Assembly (NCBI GenBank): GCA_027079365.1
Contig: JALWVW010000134.1
Coordinates: 1 to 19,783, forward strand
Direction: 5' to 3'
From: Campylobacteraceae bacterium
Lineage (GTDB): Bacteria > Campylobacterota > Campylobacteria > Campylobacterales > Sulfurovaceae
DNA length: 19,783 nucleotides
Both the position numbers and the translations under genes were made by a program. Each line of letters begins with the position of its first letter. Within the stretch, counting starts at the first letter, position 1. The notes below the pieces were generated by a model that saw only the letters and a list, made by a program, of their open reading frames with translations, was not told the DNA's origin and ran no database searches. Below, piece by piece: positions 14,668 through 19,783 of this stretch.

Positions 14668-16158
14668 CTATGCTTCAGCCTCTGTTTCAGGTTTCCATGT
14701 CCAAAACTTGATCTTATCAGGGAAGGCTTTCCACTTGAAGATATTTTTGTTATTGAGTGCACGGAGACACTCCTGGATGCCTTCACTGATACTGGGATGA
14801 GGATGGACTGTTTTCATGATCTCGCTGAGCCTGTTGCCACTGTTGATCATAGGTGCGATGAAGACAACTGCTGCAGCAGACTGAGGTCCTGCTGCCCTCA
14901 TCCCCAGAATGATCGGATCCTCTTCGTCAGAGACAATGATTTTGAAAAATCCACTGGTTGCACGCATGGCAATAGCTCTTGAGATTAAAGCATGGCTGTA
15001 GTGGATCACTTTGTAGGCGATGTTTTTCCTTTGGCACTCTTTTTCATTGAGACCAATAGCAGAAACCTCGGGACTAAAGAACATGATTGTCGAGATATTT
15101 TTGTAGTTGAGTGGATATTTGATACAGTGATTGATCGCCTTGGCAGCAAACCGCCCCTCCATCTCTGCGATATTGACCAGTGCCATATTGCCAGAGATGT
15201 CTCCAGCAGCATAGATATGATCTGTGACTCTACACTCATCATCTACTTGAAGCAATCCTCTCTCTGTGGTAGCCGCACCGACTTTTTCCAGCCCTAAGCG
15301 TTTAGTTTGAGGTACTCTACCGATAGAGATGAGCACGACGTCCACGGGCACGACTACCACATGGCCATCCTTGTGATCTAGGATGATTTTGATGTGATCC
15401 TTTTCATCCCTGACTTCTCGAAGACTTGCCTCATGATGCATGATCACACCGATATCTTCGAGTTTTTCATTGACGTAGCCACTGACATCGTCATCTTCAA
15501 AGGGAATCACTTTGTTCTGTGAATCGAGCAGATGAACCTTCGTCTGCCCAAAATTGGCAAAAATAGTGGCAAATTCACACCCTACAATACCTGCTCCTAC
15601 AATCATGATGCGTTTGGGGAAGGCTTCGAGACGGTCTATATGGTCTGAGTTGATGATCCGTTTACCATCTGTCTTGATTGTGGGGTGCTCTCTGGGAGTT
15701 GAACCTGTGGCGACCACAAAATCATCTGCTACAACCTCTACTTCTGAGCCGTCAGGTCTAGTGACGATCAATCTTTTTTTGTCCTGAAACTTTGCCCACC
15801 CTTTCAACATGGTGAGGCTTTTGTTACATCCCTCCTTGCGAGAGAAGGTTTCTATCTGTGAGAGGATCTGATATTGTTTTTCTCCTGCTGCCTGCTTGAC
15901 AGCCCTGATCATTTCATGATAATGTGGTTTGAGTCCGACAGCCTGATAGCCTCTGTCTGTTTTGCTCGCGATGGAGAAATCTTTGGAGAGTTCCCACATG
16001 GTTTTGGAGCTGAGTGCGCCATTGACGATACCAGCACCACCTACATGCCCTCCTTCTACGATACAGACATGCTTGTCAAAATCGTAGGAACGCATCGCAG
16101 CGGCAAATCCTGCAGGTCCCGATCCTATGACACAGACATCAAATGTTAACTTCTCCAT
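14668..16158 (-). CDS. Lpd/Sth-like FAD-NAD(P) oxidoreductase without the redox disulfide
   Basis: The protein is 496 residues with the full flavoprotein disulfide reductase plan: FAD site GSGPAG (12-17), NAD(P) site GAGIVG (188-193), second FAD motif YAAGD (316-320), and a dimerization domain with the His-Glu pair H454/E459 in HPHPSISE. The region that is GGxCLNxGCIPSK in dihydrolipoamide dehydrogenase reads GGAGIVNGALSSK (40-52), so both redox cysteines are gone (G43, A48), while K52 is kept. Such a protein can still pass hydride from NAD(P)H to FAD but cannot reduce a disulfide through the usual route. Transhydrogenase Sth and mycobacterial LpdA are relatives that lack one cysteine. ATG 16158 has a strong GGAGGAG site. 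No 2-oxoacid dehydrogenase genes are adjacent, which argues against an Lpd role. Confidence 0.87.
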   Translation of the reverse strand: MEKLTFDVCVIGSGPAGFAAAMRSYDFDKHVCIVEGGHVGGAGIVNGALSSKTMWELSKDFSIASKTDRGYQAVGLKPHYHEMIRAVKQAAGEKQYQILSQIETFSRKEGCNKSLTMLKGWAKFQDKKRLIVTRPDGSEVEVVADDFVVATGSTPREHPTIKTDGKRIINSDHIDRLEAFPKRIMIVGAGIVGCEFATIFANFGQTKVHLLDSQNKVIPFEDDDVSGYVNEKLEDIGVIMHHEASLREVRDEKDHIKIILDHKDGHVVVVPVDVVLISIGRVPQTKRLGLEKVGAATTERGLLQVDDECRVTDHIYAAGDISGNMALVNIAEMEGRFAAKAINHCIKYPLNYKNISTIMFFSPEVSAIGLNEKECQRKNIAYKVIHYSHALISRAIAMRATSGFFKIIVSDEEDPIILGMRAAGPQSAAAVVFIAPMINSGNRLSEIMKTVHPHPSISEGIQECLRALNNKNIFKWKAFPDKIKFWTWKPETEAEA

Positions 16159-16176
16159 TCCCTTTCTCCTCCTTGG

Positions 16177-16197
16177 TAATTATGCATAATTATAGCA
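16177..16197 (-). promoter_or_regulatory. Promoter of the flavoprotein gene with a perfect palindrome
   Basis: The minus strand reads TGCTATAAT (16197-16189), an extended -10. TAATTATGCATAATTA (16177-16192) is a perfect 16-bp palindrome that overlaps the end of this -10 and the predicted transcription start near 16182, upstream of the GGAGGAG site. A repressor bound there would block transcription. Its AT content means a chance palindrome is possible. Confidence 0.5.
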
Positions 16198-16236
16198 CAA
16201 CCCACGAGAGAAAAATAGCGATTTTATGCTGTTTTC

Positions 16237-16253
16237 GATCAAACTTTTTGATC
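16237..16253. terminator. Short hairpin after the TauE/SafE gene
   Basis: GATCAAA and TTTGATC form a perfect 7-bp stem with a three-base loop in the gap between the TauE/SafE gene and the flavoprotein gene. On the minus strand, downstream of the TauE/SafE stop, no T tract follows the stem, so termination activity is doubtful. Confidence 0.3.
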
Positions 16254-16269
16254 CTGATTATTGACTATA

Positions 16270-17028
16270 CTAATGACGAGAGAGATAAGGCGAGATGATA
16301 GAGATCACAGCGGTTAAAAAGAGGAAGAAAGAGACAGCTTTTTTGAGCCGTTCCTTGTCAAAGTTGTTACCGATCTTTACCCCGATAAGTGCAGAAATGA
16401 TGACAATAGGTGTCGCAGCGATACCCCAGTAAAAAGCATGGGAGAGTGAAGCACCGAATTTCCAGTACAGTAGTGTGATCTGTACAGGGGCAGCAAAGAG
16501 AAAGACCGCAGTGATAAAAGCTCTGGTGCGCTTGGGCTGCCAGTCATGAGCCATGAGCCACAGTATGATAGGTGGTCCTCCCATCCCCAGCATCCCCAGC
16601 ATGATGCCGCTCAAGCCAAAGGAGAGGATGCTCCATGCAAAGTGCAGGTGCTCTCTGGGCTTGAAGGTGACAAAGAGCTGTGTGGCAAGGATTAGTAGGA
16701 GCATGAGACCTACGAGCTGTTTGATATAGGCCGTATCGAGACGGTTGATCATATAGAGCAGCCCGATACCCAAAGGCAGTGTCATATAGCGAATGGTAGC
16801 AGCAGGGATGACATCTTTCCAGATGATTGCCTCTCTGAGTTTCCAGGCATTGGTCATGAGCTGTACGAAGATAGGGATAGAGGTGAGCACCACCGCCTCT
16901 GCTAGAGAAAACCCTGTCCAGATCAGGAGTGGAATTGCAATGAGATTAAAGGCAAATCCAATCATCGCCTGTATCATGCTGGAGAAGAACAGGATCACAG
17001 CAGCGATGATGAGTTGCTCGGCAGACAT
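16270..17028 (-). CDS. TauE/SafE (TSUP) family membrane permease
   Basis: The protein is a 252-residue inner-membrane protein with about seven or eight hydrophobic segments. It belongs to the TauE/SafE/DUF81 group, which carries sulfur anions or organic acids, often outward. The internally repeated signature is visible: GFAFNLIAIPLL (about 24-35) in the first half and LGMGGPPIILWL in the second, each near a helix break. A positively charged linker (KPREHLHF) separates the halves. The start is ATG 17028 with AAGGAAAT upstream. It diverges from thrS across an 85-base gap. Its position before the flavoprotein and NifS/NifU-like genes is compatible with a sulfur-related role, but the substrate cannot be read from the sequence. 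Confidence 0.85.
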   Translation of the reverse strand: MSAEQLIIAAVILFFSSMIQAMIGFAFNLIAIPLLIWTGFSLAEAVVLTSIPIFVQLMTNAWKLREAIIWKDVIPAATIRYMTLPLGIGLLYMINRLDTAYIKQLVGLMLLLILATQLFVTFKPREHLHFAWSILSFGLSGIMLGMLGMGGPPIILWLMAHDWQPKRTRAFITAVFLFAAPVQITLLYWKFGASLSHAFYWGIAATPIVIISALIGVKIGNNFDKERLKKAVSFFLFLTAVISIISPYLSRH

Positions 17029-17054
17029 GAGAGATTTCCTTATCTATTTTTAGA

Positions 17055-17060
17055 TATAAT
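17055..17060 (+). promoter_or_regulatory. thrS-infC promoter -10
   Basis: TATAAT at 17055-17060 in a T/A-rich context lies 54 bases before the thrS TTG start, giving a leader of about 47 bases. The leader contains a small hairpin, TCTTC-ATTAATG-GAAGA, just before the AAAGG ribosome binding site. It shows no tRNA-like fold that would suggest E. coli-type ThrS operator control. No -35 is clear. Confidence 0.5.
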
Positions 17061-17113
17061 ATCCGCTATTTTAACACACTTCTTCATTAATGGAAGAGAT
17101 TTAAAGGTTTATT

Positions 17114-18928
17114 TTGAGCGAAAGTATTATTGGCTATGTGGATAGCGACGGCACTATCATCGATACGCAGAGTGCAGGGGAATCATTTGATGGTACAGCA
17201 ATAGTCTATGACAACAGTGAAAAAGCACTGGAGATCATCCGCCATTCTACTGCGCACCTCATGGCGCAGGCGATCAAGGAGCTCTACCCTGAGGCACAGT
17301 TCTTTGTAGGACCAGTGGTGGATGAGGGCTTTTATTATGACTTTAGGGTTGATGTACCGATCGGAGAGAATGACCTCAAAACGATTGAAAAAAAGATGAA
17401 AACACTCATTAAACAGAAGTACAAGATCGAGAAGTATGAAATCTCCAAAGCAGAAGCGATGGAGAAGTTTGCCGAGGATGATCTCAAGCTCAAAGTCATG
17501 GAGCGTATCCAAGATGATACCGTCTCGATCTACAAACAGGGAGAATTTGAGGATCTCTGTCGTGGGCCTCATGTGCCTGCCTTGCGATTTTTGCATAACT
17601 TCAAGCTCACCAGAGTGGCAGGTGCCTATCTGGGGGGTGACGAGAAGGCGGAGATGCTGACTCGTATCTATGGAGTTGCTTTTGCAGACAAAGAGTCTCT
17701 CAAAGCCTATGTCACGATGATGGAAGAGGCGAAAAAACGAGATCACCGTAAGCTCGGGGCTGAGATGGAGCTCTTCATGTTTAATGAGGAGTCCGGTGCC
17801 GGACTACCTTTTTGGATGCCCAAAGGTGCCAAGCTCAGACATAAGCTGGAGCAGATCCTCCATAAAGCACATCTGACGCGAGGTTATGAGCCGGTACGAG
17901 GCCCAGAGATACTCAAGGCAGATATGTGGCGTACCAGTGGGCACTATGCCTGCTACGGGGAGAATATGTACCTGACCGAGATCGATGGACAGGAGTATGG
18001 CATCAAGCCGATGAACTGCATCGGCCATATCCAGATCTTCAAGCAGAGTCAGAAGAGCTACCGTGACCTACCGGTCAAATACTATGAGTATGGCGTGGTA
18101 CATAGACATGAGAAGTCAGGTGTACTACATGGCTTGTTGCGTGTACGAGAGTTTACCCAGGATGATGCGCATATCTTCTGTACACCAGAGCAGATCGCTC
18201 CTGAGGTACTGGAGGTCGTGGAGTTTGTGGACTCAGTGATGAAGCTCTTTGGTTTTGAATATACGATGGAGATCGCAACCAAGCCGGAGAAAGCGATCGG
18301 AGAGGATGCTGTCTGGGAGATGGCAACTCAGGGGCTCAAGGATGCACTTGATGGCAACAACCTCCCCTATACACTCGATGAGGGAGGTGGGGCTTTCTAC
18401 GGTCCCAAGATCGATATCAAGATCACCGATGCGATCGGTCGTAAATGGCAGTGCGGTACGATACAGGTGGACTTCAATCTGCCTGAGCGATTTGAGGTAG
18501 AGTATGTGGATGAGGACAATACGCGTAAACAACCCGTAATGATTCATAGAGCAATCTTGGGATCCTTTGAACGCTTTATCGGAATCCTCACGGAGCACTA
18601 TGCTGGAGAGTTCCCGATGTTCTTGGCACCTACGCAGGTGATCTTCGTACCGATCGCAGATGCCTTTACTGACTATGCCTACACGCTCAAGAAAAAGCTA
18701 CTGCTTGAGGGGATCGATGCGGAAGTATATGATAAAAATGATAGCCTCAACAAACGTATCCGTACCGCAGAGAAGCAGAGGGTACCCTATGTGGTCATTA
18801 TCGGAGAGGAAGAGGTCACCAACCGAAGCGTCGCCATTAGGGACAGACGTAAAAAAGAGCAGTATAATCTCTCTGAAGATGATTTTATGTTACAATTGAA
18901 GCAACAATTACAAGAAGGTAGAATTTGA
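17114..18928 (+). CDS. thrS: Threonyl-tRNA synthetase
   Basis: The enzyme charges tRNA-Thr and hydrolyses mischarged Ser-tRNA-Thr. It is 604 residues, against 642 in E. coli. The difference is at the N-terminus, where only about 37 residues precede the editing domain, so the TGS domain is reduced; I recall a similar short form in other Campylobacterota. The editing domain has RHSTAHLMAQAI and DLCRGPH. The class II core has MNCIGH, VHRHEKSG (zinc and motif 2 region), FTQDDAHIF, and motif 3 in MIHRAILGSFERF. The anticodon-binding domain covers about 500-604. The start is TTG 17114 with AAAGG six bases upstream. The stop TGA overlaps the infC start by four bases (TTGA), so the two genes form an operon. 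Confidence 0.97.
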   Translation: MSESIIGYVDSDGTIIDTQSAGESFDGTAIVYDNSEKALEIIRHSTAHLMAQAIKELYPEAQFFVGPVVDEGFYYDFRVDVPIGENDLKTIEKKMKTLIKQKYKIEKYEISKAEAMEKFAEDDLKLKVMERIQDDTVSIYKQGEFEDLCRGPHVPALRFLHNFKLTRVAGAYLGGDEKAEMLTRIYGVAFADKESLKAYVTMMEEAKKRDHRKLGAEMELFMFNEESGAGLPFWMPKGAKLRHKLEQILHKAHLTRGYEPVRGPEILKADMWRTSGHYACYGENMYLTEIDGQEYGIKPMNCIGHIQIFKQSQKSYRDLPVKYYEYGVVHRHEKSGVLHGLLRVREFTQDDAHIFCTPEQIAPEVLEVVEFVDSVMKLFGFEYTMEIATKPEKAIGEDAVWEMATQGLKDALDGNNLPYTLDEGGGAFYGPKIDIKITDAIGRKWQCGTIQVDFNLPERFEVEYVDEDNTRKQPVMIHRAILGSFERFIGILTEHYAGEFPMFLAPTQVIFVPIADAFTDYAYTLKKKLLLEGIDAEVYDKNDSLNKRIRTAEKQRVPYVVIIGEEEVTNRSVAIRDRRKKEQYNLSEDDFMLQLKQQLQEGRI

Positions 18929-19473
18929 GTAGACACCATAACAACAACAGAGGCAGAAAAAAGGCAGACGATACAGTCATGAATGACCGTATTAGAGACA
19001 GAGAATTACGTGTTTTATCAGATGATGGCGAACAATTTGGCATCATTAGCCGTGATGAAGCATTGAAGATCGCTGAAGAGAGAGGGCTGGATCTGGTATT
19101 GATGTCCCCTGATGCCAAGCCGCCTGTTGCCAAAATCATGGACTATGGCAAGCACAAATACCAACTAGAGAAGAAGAAAAAAGAGGCGAAGAAGAACCAG
19201 AAAAAGATTGAGGTCAAAGAGGTCAAATTTTCCTGTAAGATTGCCGACAATGATATCGCCTACAAGGTCAAACATGCCAGAGAGTTTCTTGAAAAAGGAA
19301 AACATGTCAAGCTGAGAGTTTTTCTCAGAGGACGAGAGATGGCCACGCCACAGCTAGGAAAAGAGGTACTCGAGCGCGTCTGGCCAATGCTTGAAGATCT
19401 AGGTAACCTTGAAAAAGGTGCCCATCAAGAGGGTCGCTATATTAATATGTATGTGACGCCACTCAAGAAATAA
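18925..19473 (+). CDS. infC: Translation initiation factor IF-3
   Basis: IF-3 binds the 30S subunit, prevents early 50S joining and checks start codon and initiator tRNA pairing. The protein is 182 residues, standard. The N-terminal domain contains the LDLVLMSPDAKPPVAKIMDYGK hallmark in adjoining pieces (LDLVLMSPDA, then PPVAKIMDYGK). A lysine-rich linker (KKKKEAKKNQKK) leads to the C-terminal domain with VKLRVFLRGREM. The start is TTG 18925 inside the thrS stop, with GAAGG six bases upstream. infC genes often use rare starts (AUU in E. coli) so that IF-3 limits its own synthesis; TTG here may act likewise. rpmI and rplT, the usual followers in many bacteria, are not next. Confidence 0.97.
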   Translation: MSRHHNNNRGRKKADDTVMNDRIRDRELRVLSDDGEQFGIISRDEALKIAEERGLDLVLMSPDAKPPVAKIMDYGKHKYQLEKKKKEAKKNQKKIEVKEVKFSCKIADNDIAYKVKHAREFLEKGKHVKLRVFLRGREMATPQLGKEVLERVWPMLEDLGNLEKGAHQEGRYINMYVTPLKK

Positions 19474-19491
19474 TACACCCTTACCCCCAGG

Positions 19492-19541
19492 CACTGTCCC
19501 AACAGTGTCTGAAACGCTCCTCTCCAAATCAGACTTATTTA
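19492..19541 (+). terminator. Candidate terminator after infC
   Basis: Two hairpins follow the infC stop. CACTGT-CCCA-ACAGTG (19492-19507) is a compact perfect 6-bp stem with no T run. GTCTGA (19507-19512) pairs with TCAGAC (19529-19534) and is followed by TTATTT, then more T-rich sequence. The two share base 19507, so they could be alternatives. The second is the better intrinsic terminator, but its loop is 16 bases. Confidence 0.4.
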
Positions 19542-19574
19542 ATCTTATTTTGTTACTATGGTACTACTTTATCT

Positions 19575-19603
19575 CGGATTATGCAATTCTATCGCATAAT
19601 CCG
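19575..19603. promoter_or_regulatory. Perfect 10-bp inverted repeat upstream of the msrB-like gene
   Basis: CGGATTATGC (19575-19584) and GCATAATCCG (19594-19603) are exact inverted repeats around nine bases. The repeat ends 22 bases before the start codon and just before the GGAG site (19617-19620). It is not followed by a T run, so it fits an operator or a leader hairpin better than a terminator. Confidence 0.5.
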
Positions 19604-19625
19604 GGTTTATCATATTGGAGCCATG

Positions 19626-19783
19626 ATGCTATCAGATATTACAACAAAATATAGACAAAATATACAAAACCTGACGGTGTTTGAAAAAGCAGTTCTGGTG
19701 GACAAGGCGACAGAGCAGCCCTTCAGTGGTGCGCTACTGGATGTCAAGGAGGAGGGTCTGTTTGTCTGTAAACTGTGTGCCGC
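19626..19783 (+). CDS. msrB: Peptide methionine-R-sulfoxide reductase MsrB (5' part, cut by window end)
   Basis: The first 52 codons are present. ATEQPFSGALLDVKEEGLFV followed by CKLC matches the MsrB N-terminal region, where GTERPF(T/S)G leads to a YVCxxC pair; the CxxC is one half of the structural zinc site in zinc-containing MsrB. MsrB reduces the R-isomer of methionine sulfoxide in proteins using thioredoxin. The catalytic cysteine lies beyond the window. ATG 19626 is preferred over the adjacent ATG 19623 because GGAG (19617-19620) is five bases upstream of it. The gene is preceded by an exact inverted repeat that may regulate it. Confidence 0.8.
   Translation, partial: MLSDITTKYRQNIQNLTVFEKAVLVDKATEQPFSGALLDVKEEGLFVCKLCA

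Noticed and set aside
13501..16158. Reading the NifS-like and Lpd-like genes as ordinary iscS/nifS and lpd
   Set aside because: The PLP lysine and both redox cysteines are absent on inspection, so the standard names would mislead.
1..19783. CRISPR arrays, tRNA or rRNA genes
   Set aside because: No spaced direct repeats and no recognisable tRNA or rRNA sequence seen on either strand; a dedicated scan was not possible.

Overview
This window is the chromosomal replication origin neighbourhood of a member of the Campylobacterota (Epsilonproteobacteria), most like the Sulfurovum/Sulfurimonas group. The evidence is the ruvC-dnaA-dnaN order with TTCAC-core DnaA boxes on both sides of dnaA, a flavin-dependent ThyX in place of ThyA, an approximately 604-residue ThrS with a short N-terminal region, NifS/NifU-type proteins, and extended -10 promoters (TGCTATAAT type) without a clear -35. 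The species assignment is inference from gene content and order.

Layout. Positions 1-427 are a scarred accessory edge. They hold the last codons of an IS1595-type transposase, a probable IS end near 97, the C-terminal remnant of a membrane protein gene that appears to be cut by that IS, and a strongly foldable 95-base stretch that could be an RNA or a gene tail. Next come typA and dgt on the minus strand. dgt and thyX diverge from one almost symmetric promoter, and thyX is followed closely by a secreted L,D-transpeptidase gene on the plus strand. That gene meets ruvC stop codon to stop codon.

The ruvC-dnaA gap (6604-6726) and the dnaA-dnaN gap (8083-8220) form a bipartite oriC. The second half carries a textbook unwinding module: DnaA boxes, a short GC patch, four CTA trios plus TTA, then an AT-rich stretch. 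dnaN is followed by pyrG and recJ, a tight replication/nucleotide/repair run; gyrB, the usual neighbour in this phylum, is not here.

On the minus strand from 12551 to 17028 lie a NifU-like gene, a NifS-like gene, a dihydrolipoamide-dehydrogenase-like flavoprotein gene and a TauE/SafE membrane protein gene. The first three are full-length with intact folds by eye, but each lacks residues its family needs. The NifS-like protein has Thr where the PLP lysine belongs. The NifU-like protein has lost the three scaffold cysteines. The flavoprotein has lost both cysteines of the redox disulfide. This run of catalytic-residue-substituted Fe-S/thiol proteins is the most novel-looking part of the window.

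The right end is a translation block, thrS-infC, both starting at TTG and overlapping by four bases, followed by the start of an msrB-like gene behind a perfect 10-bp inverted repeat. No tRNA, rRNA or CRISPR array was seen.
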